Below are positions 13,501 through 26,800 of a DNA stretch of 64,000 nt, in pieces. The notes under the pieces are model-generated. The model saw only the letters and a list, made by a program, of their open reading frames with translations, searched no databases and had not been told where the DNA came from. Within the stretch, counting starts at the first letter, position 1, and each line of letters begins with the position of its first letter. A program made the position numbers and the translations under genes. This stretch comes from Stratiolaelaps scimitus (taxonomy: Eukaryota > Arthropoda > Arachnida > Mesostigmata > Laelapidae), in the NCBI GenBank assembly GCA_019614645.1, contig JABWDB010000004.1, forward strand, positions 13,640,001-13,704,000, in the 5' to 3' direction.

Positions 13501-16500
13501 TGTCATGCAGAGGCAAAAAAAAGAACCAAAAAACAACAGGAACATCGGAGGTCACAGCATCCGATGACACCCCGATGATTTCCAGGCGTGACCGAGATTC
13601 TGGCCGTGGTTGGATACCGCAGTTGCGACTGGTCCCTCTGTTCAAATGGGCCTTGCAGCAGGCCAAATGTTTGCGTGAACACAAATGTATATAAATGAAT
13701 CTGCCCGCGCCGTAGTGAACACCAAGTAAATGAGGGTCTTGCTCCCCGTCTAAACAGCTTCCCTCCCCTGAGTTAAGTCGATTTTCAATGACCTTGTTTC
13801 GGTTTTAGATGCCTCCAGTTACAAAGCCTCTATCGCTCGTGGCAAAGCAATATCCGTTCCAATGTCCAAACAATGAATTAAACATTACACATATATTGAA
13901 AGCGACGGTGCGTGTGATATCAAATTATGTCGCTCATTCTCTGGGCGAACTCATACTGGTTGATACTCGATCCTACCCAATATTATTAGTCAATCAGCAA
14001 ATCAAAGCTTTTACACCAGCAAGACATAAAATTCATAACGATAGAAAAGTTAGCTATTGTATTAGAGCCGGTCATTAACCTTCTCAGTACGCGTTGAGCG
14101 CTGTCAGTGCCGTCAATGTCAGCTCGACTTAATTTGTTGTTCGTGCTTTATCATATTTTAATCATGCTTGAAGCTGTATGCTATCTGATATTTGTATCTG
14201 ATATTTATCTGATATGTGCTTATCTGAGATTTATCTATCTGATATTTATCTGATATGTGCTTATCTGAGATTTATCTATCTGATATTTGCTTATCTGATA
14301 TTTGTATCCTATGTATACCCCATTCTTGCGTCCGTAGCTCTACAATCGATTGTGAGAATGTGAGAAATTCGATTCAATCCTTCTTCCGAATCCTAGAAGA
14401 AGTTCAGTCCGATGTGTTTTGTCGAAAATATTCAACGCGTTCGGTATTTATATGCGTATATGCGTATGTTCGACAGTACGTACTATATTTCGATACTGAA
14501 TCTGAGCGAGGGCGCCCTGAGCCATAGCGAAGAGTATTCCAATTGCTAATACGCTCGAAAATTCGGTACAGTTTGATGAGTTCGTTATACACGCGAACCA
14601 GATACGATTGTTAGTTAGTGTAGCCAATTACGTAGAAAACTGCGAAGATATCGAGAAATTAAGCGTTGTAAAAAAAACTGCAATTTCGAGAACAAACCAA
14701 ACTTTTGTATTGTATCATTCCTGTAAAATTTCATCCTGTCCAGACAACGTTGGATGTTTTTAAGCATGAGCACAACTCTAAATGGTGTGTCATCACCGGA
14801 GTATCCGTTTGGCCGGCGGCTTTCGAGCATCATTCACCTGAACGTTCACATTTTAGAGAGCTCGTTTGATTCGCCTCACGAAAATACCTCGATCTGTAAT
14901 TGACTGATATGTTTACCCTGGGTGATTTCGTCGCTCTTTCATCTATTTCTAGACAACCACTTTGAAAACTGCCCCTCCCTGAGCTCGTTCCTGGCAGGCG
15001 AGCACATCGTACAACGTGTATATATACACATATATAGCTCGTTATATATATGTATATGTATACAGGATGTTGGTAAAGTCACCCAGCTCATTGAGCAAAT
15101 ATCCAAAGCTCGGCAACGTCGAAGATGACTGTCTATGTCTCTTTCTATACAATACCAGCACGTATTCAAAATAAGGCCAAAAAGAATCCAAAAATTATTC
15201 TTTAATCGAAAAGTACGAAGAAATTCCCCTAAAAATCCCACCAGCGCTTCACGGTTTTCATTAAAGTTTGCCGCCCTCTAAGATCAAGTTTCATGATTTT
15301 TTCCTCGACATATCTTCTTCTAACGTATACGTCTATATATCTTCTCCCACTTCATCCTAATTAATGTTCCGTTGAAATTGTCCCACAGCAACGGCAGCAT
15401 CTCCGATCCACCTTACAGGGCGAGGTTTGAAAGCCCTCAAACGTTGCTTGTTCCTACGAAGGGCTATGTGACTTTCCGAACACCCTGTATATATATTCAT
15501 TAATGTGCTCTCTTTCTTCTCTTGATATCATCACTCATACACTCGTAAATGGTATATATTCCTTATGCCGTTCATTTCGACCGTACGCTCGCTGATCTCC
15601 AGCTGAATATTCCTCATTCCTTTTCACCTCGACGGCCATCAATATGCCCGCACTAGATCTCGGCATGTGCATATATTTATTTTACTTACTTCAAACAGAT
15701 AGTGCTTCTCACTAGCCTCACTCCGGGTCGAACTCGAATCGGCGTCGGGTCTGACGGTCTAGCCAGCAGCGAGGGCCACAGTCAATTTCACTGTTGATTC
15801 AGATTCTGCTGTTGGCTGAGAGAGCGTCGCGACGGGTACAACACGAGCAGCTGGATGCGATGCTAGATTCCTGGACTCGCAACGGCGGCTGCTTCGCGCT
15901 TTCAGTTCCTCTGCATAAACATACCTGATGGCCGTGTCAGGACCGAATGTGACGTGCCTCCTTTTCGAGCACGGATGAACCCGTTTTCGCTCTTTGTCAT
16001 GCCTAAGTGGGCAGCAATAGCAGCAGCAGCAGCAGATCAAACAACCCTCCGAAGCGCAACTACGCTAGTCTGGGTCCACACGAGCATCTCAAGACGTCAT
16101 CGACAATCTTGTATTGTGCAATCAGATAGACGGCCGTCAGATGAGCAGCGATCTCGCCTGTCCTGTGAAAACCATGTTGACATGTCTGCCATGGTCTTGG
16201 GTAACATCAGCCGAAAGCTTATGTTAATCCCTCTGTAATAGGTGCCGTCGCTCTGTGGAACGCATGACTTGAGAGACACAGAGGCACAAGGTAATTATTG
16301 CAAAGCCAAGTCATGGGGCAATCGTATCTATGTATGTACTGTGGACAGGCGACAGGGCCTCGCGGCGATTCGTTGCCGCTGGTGACCGTCACGCCGAAGA
16401 TGTAAAAACCTCGATCTCATTGACTCTGCTTGAAGCATCGACACTACTATAGCATTCTAGTCGCTTACGTATTGTGTAACCGGCGGGTGAAACGAATGCT

Positions 16501-17800
16501 ACCGAAATAAACTTGCATTTCAAGTGTACATATATATATGAACCTGTACTTTCAGGGCAAATAGTAGTAGTAATAGATATTTATTCCACATTTGACGTCT
16601 AAGTTGTCTTTCACCAGTGAGCACTTTGTTGCCTTTTCCTACCGATTTATTTAGTTGTTCTTTGCGTGCATCCCAACATCAGTATATTATATCTATTACA
16701 ATATGATCTATGGCGCTATGAGAATATGGGCGCCACTAGCCGTGTTGATCGGTATACCCATTCTGTGGGCACCAGAGTAGCCAGCCACCTCTGGAGCTCG
16801 CAGATAATTTGCTTGCTCAGCTTGTTGTTGACAGCAACGAGCGGGATTGTGAGTCAAGCGTCGATGACCAGTGGCACTTTGTTGAACGGACGCCGAACTC
16901 CTGAACAAACAAAGAGAAGCTCATGCACAGATTAATCTCTATATATCGAGCAGACTATCTCATCTTGTAGCCTCGTTGCACATCCAGACTCAAGCATGAT
17001 TAATCTTTCTGAAGCATGGCACTTTAGGGTAAGACAACTAAAAGCGCATCGCTAGCTGTAGAATCAAAGCACGTGTTCGTGGCTAGTTCAGCCACAGGAG
17101 AGATTGGGTCCCGGGGAAGGGACAAGATTAAGGAGCGTGCGCTAATTTCTCCCGAGCATGCAGATCGAACGGCGCGAACGATTTCCCGTTATTATCTTGA
17201 GATAGTGGTCGATGCCATACAAACGGGTACCGAGTGGCGAATAATCCTTTAATTAGAATTGCAATTCTAATCTAAAGTAAATTTTTATAATAGGATGTCA
17301 TGAAAGCCCCTCCGATAGATTAGAAGTGAGCACCCTGTAAGGTCAGCATTTCAGCAACCCGCTAGATATCCCCAGAATATCTGCAGACAAAGGCCTGTTA
17401 ATAGTTATTCTAAGAGATCGCTTGGCCTATCACCAAGATGCGTAAGGTTGTGTTTTCGGAGAACCTCCTACAGGTGGCTTGACTGTCGACGTGTAGTCAA
17501 GTGAACGAGCTGTTAGTACCCACGTCTTTTGAATAGTCTACAAATCGTGGTTCCATTCTCTGTGTGACCGGCCCTTGAATATGACTCCTGGTGGACCAAG
17601 AATGTGCTACCCTGACAATTGCTATACAGTTGGAGTAACTGGATACATTGCTCGGAGGAGTTAGAAGTGCCCAAATTCGCTTGCTTTACCGAATGGCTTT
17701 ATACGCCCAAATTGTCCGCAAAGATTCGATAAGAAATGTGCGTATTGAACAAGCCGACATTTATTACGAAGCCGACAGTTGCGTACGCTATATGTCAGTG

Positions 17801-17838
<38 letters not shown>

Positions 17839-20800
17839 CTTCGTAGATGTACATATACCACTCGCTTATGACGCAAACCTCTAATGCTGTGAACCGAACA
17901 ACAAAATTACCAAATAGACTTGTCCTACATTATAGATACGTTAGTTGTGGTTGAGCATCGCTTAGCGTAATCAACATGTTCATTCCTTCTCAGTTGTTAG
18001 AGGCTCACTCGTTATTGAGTAATATCATATTTGGCTTCAACTCTTTTTCTCCTTTTCTACATACGTCCAATGTTACGTATATTGACCTAAGGCGTATATC
18101 TCGACGATCAATCGCTGCGTACCCTAACGTTAATCCCTTCTCCTTAGCATACTACATAGCTGCTACCTAACACGTGGGACCTTGCCCTTCGACGAAGCAC
18201 TGACAGACGCCGAGGTGGTGACGCTGGCGGCAACCGGCAGCCGATTCTGACCGCCGAGAGCTGACCATTCGTCCAGTGTACTGTACTACGTCGCCGCACG
18301 TGTGGGAAGAAGTGCGTTACATCTTTTGGACTCTGTTCGTTGCTCACCACACGAGCGCTTAGGCTAAGTGAGCGTGTGTCGATGTGTACGTGTGTGGGAA
18401 AAAAAGCCAGAGATAAAGAACTTTGCGACAGCTCTGACAGGGGGCGGCGCTTTGCTTGCCAAGTCTACCCGGCTCGATATACGTAACAAATTTGCAACAT
18501 CAGCACTGCTGTTAGCGAACCGCTATCGATAGTCACGCCGGCAGGACTAAACCGTTGTTTATTAGCTGACAGAAAAAGAATTGGCGCCGCGGCCGTGGAG
18601 GCTTAACCCGTGCTGCTACACACTGGTCTTTTCCTTAGCTCGTGCGTTTGGGCCGATGACGCAATCGCGTGACAAAGTAGCTTGAAGACCTCGAACCCGC
18701 CGCTGCCGTGATCATCTCCAGTGGCTCTAATGAACCCGTTATTGAGAAAGTGAACGAGCCGGGCCGTTGAGCTCTGTCTCCTGGTCGCTTAGCTTACCAA
18801 ATGGGCGAAAACTCGACACTGCTGTCTGCCGTTTAAATCGGAGACGATTTGGAGTCGGACTGACTCCATGAGTGACTGGGAATTGCTGAAAGTGGGCTGC
18901 ATTAAACTGTTCCACGTACATGTGCTTTGCCCGGTATTGCAGCGGACTGGTGTCCCGTGGCGGAGGGCTAGGAAAATGGATCATTCCCTTGGTCGACGTG
19001 GGAGGGAACAACGGGTCAAGACCGCTAAAGTAACCTAACGACGTGTTGACAATCATAAGTCAGTACTCTTTGCACTCTAGTAATAACAGCTCAGGCGAAC
19101 GATGTTGTAAAAAAAGTGGTAACATCGAATACCAGTATTAGACGGTTGACTGAATGAAAGAATTCGTTTATAAATGACCACGGCCGAGTGACGATTTGAT
19201 GTCAGGAATATGCTCCAGAAATTTGCTTTGGGTTTAAACTCATGTCTTTGGTATCGACTACAAATACCTCAAATCGTTTTTCACTACGTTCCTCCGATGT
19301 TTACCCGCTTCGAAACTGCTATAGAACACATATCCAATATATACCTATGTACCCAACCGAGCGCCTGGCCACAATCTCGAATCACCCGCAGGGTCCATGA
19401 TATTTGCATTGGGAACTCGTTGCCGGCGACTATTGAGCCCACTCTCCATTTGTAAATTACGCGCTTTAAAAAGCTCACCTCTTCACTGGATAGCCATACA
19501 GTGTCCCCCTGAGATGGTCCTAGCTTTAATCAAACATTCTATATACGTACCTAGTTATTTCCTTGTTAGACCTACATTATTTTAGTGATCCGCAATGTCC
19601 TCAATGTTGATTAAGAAATCCCTGGCGGCCATATTGTAAATCAATACAGCAGGCAATACTTCACTTACATTTTGTCATCCCCCCAATTGTGTATAACTAT
19701 TATACTCTATAGTTCACAATTTCAATAATTCCCATGTGAGAAACGGCTGTATCACAGAACCCGAGTCAGCGTCGCTTAGCTAAAAAAAACTATTTAAAGA
19801 GGGCTGCGTGGTCCCTTTAATTGTCCTGCTGCTTTAAGTGCTTAAGCGGCCAATCGCGATAGTGTTCGTAATAGAATATTGCTAATCCTTTTCTCAGACG
19901 AGCACCAACTTACTGCGTCGATTTCGACTCGTTACAACATCGATCTATATCAGTATGAAAAGTCTCTGAACAGACTCAATTGTCTGTCAAGCCGTTCCTA
20001 AGCGCAACGGGATCAGCCGTATCGATCGCTAGCTAGATAACAACGCTTCGTAGTTCCTCATGCTTTAGCTGATTCGGTAAAAATACGGGTCAGCGTTCAT
20101 CCATCCGCTGTCTCAGTGTTTCTTGTGCCAGCCACGGCTTTCCTCGCCATCACACGGCCACCTCTGCCGTTGACTGTCAGACCAGCGCGTGTCGAAACGG
20201 CACGACTCATTCTGAAACCCGGGCCTACCCGAGGCCCAATGACCGGACGCAGGGAGAATGAATAGTCTCTCTCTCTTTCCAGCGAGCAAACTAGAGGCGG
20301 CAAGGTAAAGGGCTGATGTCGACCAGCCGGAGACCGCACCAGCAATGATCGGTAGGGCCATAATGCTGAGAGTTTACTTGACCATCTCCACTGTACGATG
20401 TGCTTGCTATATCGGACATCAGCTGAATCAAAAGGTGCCACTCGAAAAGTCTAAGCTTCTTCTCTTTTCTATGGTCGTCTACCATCTCATTGACTGGCTG
20501 ACCAACTCTAACGGGACTCCGGAGCACTGTCTCGACGAGTACAGCGGCACTACTATGGATAGCGTGGGTGTCTTTTTGAATCGGCCATAGAAGATTGAGT
20601 AGGATGGAAAATGTAACGACACTTCTTGGTGTCTCTTCATTTCGCCTGTAGATAAACACTGAGTTGGTCGAGAGAGGGTGTTAGTTTGATGAGTTACTTT
20701 GATGAGTCGTGCATCGAACCACTTATTACGGTCACTGCGATTTTTGTGCATTGACAGGAGAAGGGCGATCGAAGATGAAAGATACGCATAACGCATTAGG

Positions 20801-23800
20801 CTAGGATAGTTTGAGAGGATTTGTTTCTTCTCGTTAACTATTATGGGGGGGGGGCAGAGGTTTCCTAAGAAAAAGCTACAAAACTGAGTGTCCACAATAA
20901 AAATAAAATTGGGATTGGATTTAGCACGATCAGTCTCTTGTCCAAAATAAATTGCTAAAGAATTTGTCCTCCCCTAAGTTCATAGGTGTCTCTCCGATTT
21001 TATCTTGTGAACCATGCTGCTATGATCGAGGTATCGGGTCATTTCGGCGTTCATTGTCGTGGGCCATATTCCTCCTATTGGATGAACGATGTAACCCTAG
21101 GAGCAGAACGTGAGCTCACAGCCAGTGCTACATGGGTACATGGATGGTGCTACATATCTTTAGCCGTCCAGCCTTTAAAAGAGGCAAACCCTAGCCATAG
21201 TTCATATAATGGACGACCTTGAAACTTGTATATAATTACCATTGATTGGTATAATTACGTCATTATGAGCGGATGAGATGTTGTCGCTACGCTCATGAAC
21301 GGCCAAGAGATTGGCTCAAGTATATTAAATATATACAAGCTAATGCAATGTACTTTCGTAGCTTTGTTCCAACACCTGGCATATCCGTAAAGATGAATTA
21401 TAATAATAATACTAATCCCCTAATTTGTGTCTACCACGCTAACAAGATAAGCGCCCCCGTTATTGTAAATATAAAATTACAAAGAACGTGATGCTCGTTA
21501 GGTAAGTCTGGTATCTGGTATCGACTAGCTGAACTTTTGACAGAGCCTTGTGCTGAGCGAGCAGTTGCCCTGAGGAAGCCTTATGACTTTCGTTCGCGAG
21601 ATACAACACCGTGACAGTTACACCAATTTGACAATACGGCGAGCTTCGCATCACCTGCAACACCGCCTCATAATCAGAGGATCAAACCTTGGCCCAGAAC
21701 CCCATCGCAGATGCACTAGCGAGGCAAACTTGTTTTTCGTATGCGACAAGGCTGACAGACGCCGCGTTCTGTTCTGTATGCTGTGAACGAACCTGCCCAG
21801 CGCGTGATGGCTGGCCAGCTGTAGAAGTATTCACGCCCTAGTGAGCATTGACAATCTCTCTCTAACTCCGTCTCTCTATCTTTAGAAAGAGTTCGCTTGC
21901 CGCTGTAGGTGCAGCCGCCTCAAAAGCCTCCGTTCTCCCTCGGGCCTAAGCCTATCGTCTGACTCTGAAACTCCTAATCGGGTCAAGTGCACAAACGCCA
22001 ACATACAGACGCACCGACACACACGTGAATATGCTGAGGTGATGCAGATACATTTGCCTGAATCAAGACGGATACATCTACTGCGAAGCAGCCAGGGTTG
22101 GTTGGCCGTCAGGCAGAAGGACAAGAAGAACAGAGAGCGGATGAAGATAACGAGCTGAGAGTGTCCCTGTTGAAGTACTCCACTGATGGCGGTTGGCAGG
22201 GGCTTACCTATCGTCGATCTTCGCCTGTATTGTTTCAATTGGTGTGGCTCGCCCCCATCGCTGTCTGACCCGTTGACGGCCTCGTCTCCTACGAGCTAGA
22301 TTGAGCCGCCCGCAGAGAAGAGAGAAGAATCGAACGGGTGGCAATATTCAATTGACACAACCATGTTCGATAGTAAAATGATATAATGCGTGATTTTTGT
22401 TTAATTATTTTCATATTTTAAGCTCGGAATGTCTCTGTTGGCAAGAGATGTAGGCTATGGCCTGATCAAGCCGGCGGAATATCTATCGAGCTGGCCTATT
22501 GAATGAACCCCTACACCGCTCAACGTTAATGCGATAGTTACATCGCTTGTTCGAGTGAGTTAGCTTTTCTGATATTGGCGTTGGTTAGAGGTCACAGCAG
22601 CGATTCAATTATATACCATGCGACGTTCTCATTATAGGCCGCCGTATAGATTGTAGCTATCAGAGACGGGCTATCCTTGTCAACAGGCTTTTCGCAACCT
22701 AAGACAGCGACTTAGTCTCATAGATAAGTACATTTAAGGGCTGACGCTCAACAAACATTTCACGTTCAGACTTCTGGTTTCGGCATTGCTTCATAAGATG
22801 GACCCCTTAAGTGCAAATGTGCAATGGACGGAATCGAACCCGCGCAGTATAATAGTCACAGAAATCCATCCTTCCACGCAGGCCACAGTATGCAAGGATC
22901 TGAGTATTGGGTACAGTTGGGTAATGTTCTCGTTCGTACGCAGCTTCCGCATTTCGGTGATAGACGCAAATCATGTCCAACAGGAAAAACATCACCATCG
23001 TCATCACTTTGGCATTTGTTTTTATTCGACACCGCGAGATGTCAGCGATATCAGAGCGAGCGTGCAGGGCGTGATATTATCGACATCTGACATGACCTCC
23101 CATTGATACACTAAACGAATGGGTGTGTTGTCTGCTTGAATGTCACCGATCATTTTCGCTTTTTATACATACTGCTCTATATATGAATGGAAAGATGTGA
23201 CCCTGGCGTATACCCGTTCTGAAACAGCACCATCCGCAAAATGTGATTATCGCATCCGCAAGCGGTGCTGTAGTTGTTCCAGTACCGACATCTTCAACGC
23301 GTGTCATATAATATATATCTGTCTAAAGGTTTTCGGGCTGACTCTCAGCCAATATTTAACGTCCACGGCACTGCTTTTAACACTGCTTCATAAGATGGAC
23401 AACGCCTTTAAATGCAAATGTGCAACGATGGGGATCGAACCCGTGCAGCTACGTGCGTCTCCTCCGATTGCACCGAGGCGCACACGAATGCACCACCGGG
23501 CTATCGGACTCGACCATATATATGTGTATACGCTTCAGCTCTGACGGGCTACCCTTGGCTTGAATTGACCTACGTGGTGTACATGCATGTATTTTGCGCA
23601 CTTACAACCAGATAATGAAGCATTGTCGAACACGAACAAGCTGGTTTTTCCAATAAACTGAAATAGACAGATTTTGTATATTGTGCGTCATGTGTACGCG
23701 TGCAATGGTTAACTGTCGCTCATTGATTTATCGACAGTGGTCAGCTTTGCTCGTCAACTTCACTGGTGTACATCGTGCTTGAATACGTCAACAAAAGCCA

Positions 23801-26800
23801 CGCCGTGAGAGCTGATCATTGATTTGACCATTGCCTTACGACATTGCAACAAGTTGTCCGGATTTACTCTAGCCAATGCGTTGTATTCTAACGAGCTAAA
23901 TATCGTGTCTATGTGCTTCTTTTTCATATCGTCTACTCTCATACGTTATTCTCTGAATTTGCGCGGTGTTTTTGGCGTACGGCGGCGACGACGACGTCTT
24001 TGCTGCGCGTCTTCGTCATTTGCGTACTACCACCGACTGTGACTCATTCTAACGACAAGTGACGAGAGCGCCTATTCAACGATGCTGTGTGTCGCTTGTA
24101 CACCAAAATACGCCGTATACACTGTATGTCTCCGGATCTGATTGCACCTTTGCGATGTTCCTCTCATGTTCTTGGTCAGGGACGCCGTTGCCGGCGCCGC
24201 CTCCTTTACTGCTGCTACAGAACCTCGTAGGCCGAACGGACGCTTGACGTTCGGGACAGGCTCTAGCTGCCAGAGCAGCCTGTACAGGCTGCCCGCTGAC
24301 TCTACTGTGCCTAAATGCCTGGAGAGGAAAAGTGGTTCGTTGACGTCAGCTGATCACTGTCTGCTGTTCATTGGCCACAACCCGACGCCGGCGATAGCTG
24401 CCTCCGATCCAGAACACAGTCGAACGGCCAAGCAGGCACTAGTACGTAGAGTGTAGCAGAGTTATAGCCGTAGAGCCTATCCGAAGCCAAGGCCCAGAGA
24501 GAGGGTTGAAACGCCGCAAACCTCGCAGGCCTTACAGGCCTCAGAGATTGGCCGCCAGCTGCTGCTGCTGCCGCCGGTGGAAGATGACGACAACGGCGGT
24601 GGGAACGAACTGGCGACGGCAAACGGTTGAGAGAAGCAACTCTCAGCACCGTTGTGGTGTTCGCTGCTGCTGCTGCTAAGCGAAGCTACACGACCACTGC
24701 GATCGAGGCAAGCGCAGGCACGAACACCGGGTCAAAGCTGTGGGCCTCCTCGAGGCGCCCGCACCTTGCTACAAGGCAGCAGCACAACACGACCAGCAGA
24801 ACAACAACGCGACCAGCACTAGCTACTACTGGCGACAGCCACTAGTGCTGTGTGCACTGTCTCGCCGTGGCGCACAGCCACCGTACGGGGCCTATAGTGC
24901 TGAAGCCAAACCTACTGGTGTCTCGTGCACCAACCAACCAAACGAAAAGCCACCCGACCAACGTTAAACTACTACCTCCGCCACCAACCACAACCACGGG
25001 AACCACCCGGTTGTTCCCACCACTCAGCCACCAAAAAAAAACCAATACCAGCCTCAAATCTACGATTCACACTAACCACAACTATTAGAACTATCCTCGG
25101 TACCGCCACTACTTCCACTACTACTACTGCGATATCGCGACACTTTCTCGACAGACACTTCATGCGCATGCATCTGCTGTGCCGCGCAACAGCTCGAGCT
25201 ACAACGACGACTCGTTTGGACGACGAAAGAATAGCCGGCAACGAAGAAGAAGAATCCCAGTGAAGAAAACAAGGGGCGACGGTTTTATTTGTGCTCTATT
25301 TTCCCTTAGGTTGCACAACCTGTCGGTAGCTATGAAGAGCTGGGCACGCGCATCGTCCGGCTGGCTAGTCGTCGGGGAAAACGTGTAGCGAGGTCTAGGG
25401 AAGATCAACAGAACAACGCCGAAAAGAGGCGAACACAGAGTTGGAGAAAGGCGGCTGCAGTCCTCATCAACTAACTTTGGCAACTTATTGCCACGTTCCT
25501 AAGTTTCCTTAAGTTAGTGCAAGTGGAAGACAGAGATCGGTTGTTTGAAATTGCCGTTCGTGACGTGTGATCAATTCTTCGTTTTTGCATTTTCCGAGTC
25601 GGACGACTGTGACCCGTTGAGTGCCTTCGATCGAGAGAGAAAGAGCGAGCGAGAGAGAGAGAGGCAACTTGTGGAATCAACTACGAAGTCAGTGCAAGCG
25701 AGTCTTCCATCAGAAGCAAGTGTTGTCTCTCGACGGAAGCAGCGCCCTATCCATAGAGCGTTGTGCCTTCTTCACTTGTGACGAAGTCGTCCAAGAAAAC
25801 AGAAATCGAACGAAAATGGAATCCTACGCCTATGACTACGATAGCGCTAAGGTGCTGCAGAACTTCGTCGTCGGAGTTTACCTCGGTAAGTGGACGCACT
25901 CGCCTGTTTCAATGAGAAGAGCAGCGATATGACACCCACCTGAGGTCACGTGTATAGAACACTGAGAATTGGCCATTGCCGACAGAGCGGCCAATTCATC
26001 ACTGGACGAATGGCGATTGGATTGTCATGCAACTCCAGTGATGAGGAATCACCTCGGAGGACTCCGGGAAAAAGACAAAAGAAAATGAAAGATGCAGGAG
26101 GAGACGACCGATTAAGACTCCCCTTTAACATACCGAGGCGACGACGATGGTGATAATTATGATGATGATGCTAATGCTGATGATGAATCAATCAGTCAAA
26201 TGAGTTTGAGATATGCTTAATAGGTTACAGTGGTATTAAATTGAAAATATATGTGCACGTTATGTCAGTGGCTGATAGCGAGCCTTGAGGAATGAATTAA
26301 TATCAATCGAAGTCTTTCTCTTCGAGAGAAGTGATGCAATAGGTGTATTACTCTTTCTCTCTCTCTCTCTCTATCTCTCCTTTTTGGCAACGCGCAATCG
26401 TTAAACCTTACGACCACTGTAGTTCGGTTGCCTGTTTCGAGTGAGTTAAGCGAATACGAATTGTACGTTGGCACGAGAAGCGCGGTGTCAATTAAAATCA
26501 TACTTATGTATGATGATTTCATCATCCATAAATTCTATTATATGGCTCAGCGCACAATTGTCATTATGCTATTACGAGTGCTGCTATTTCAACATTCGGC
26601 ATTCAGAACACTGACATCGGTAAACATGAATTTTTGTTGTTATCGTTCATCACATCTTGATCTACCGATACCATCTACGAGCCTCGTATACATATGAGAC
26701 TTGATATCATCGATGATGACGTGACGATACTGCTATTAGTTATGATACATCTCTCTACCACGAATATTTCGCAGTATTTACACAGACACACGCAACCACG

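Noticed and set aside
14939..15241. 100-codon minus-strand frame overlapping the MITE
   Set aside because: Runs from unique DNA across the terminal repeat into the element and has no transposase motif.
17804..17837. YIYIYIY-type peptides over TA tracts here and at 35, 53, 54 and 62 kb
   Set aside because: Pure microsatellite translation.
20097..20895. Overlapping minus-strand frames of 82-138 codons
   Set aside because: Three mutually overlapping frames, no domain, no consistent splice sites.
23412..23615. Peptides of the GDRTRA type here and at 39217-39639, 46387-46578 and 59833-60060
   Set aside because: They are translations of the tRNA-derived SINE around its B box, not genes.
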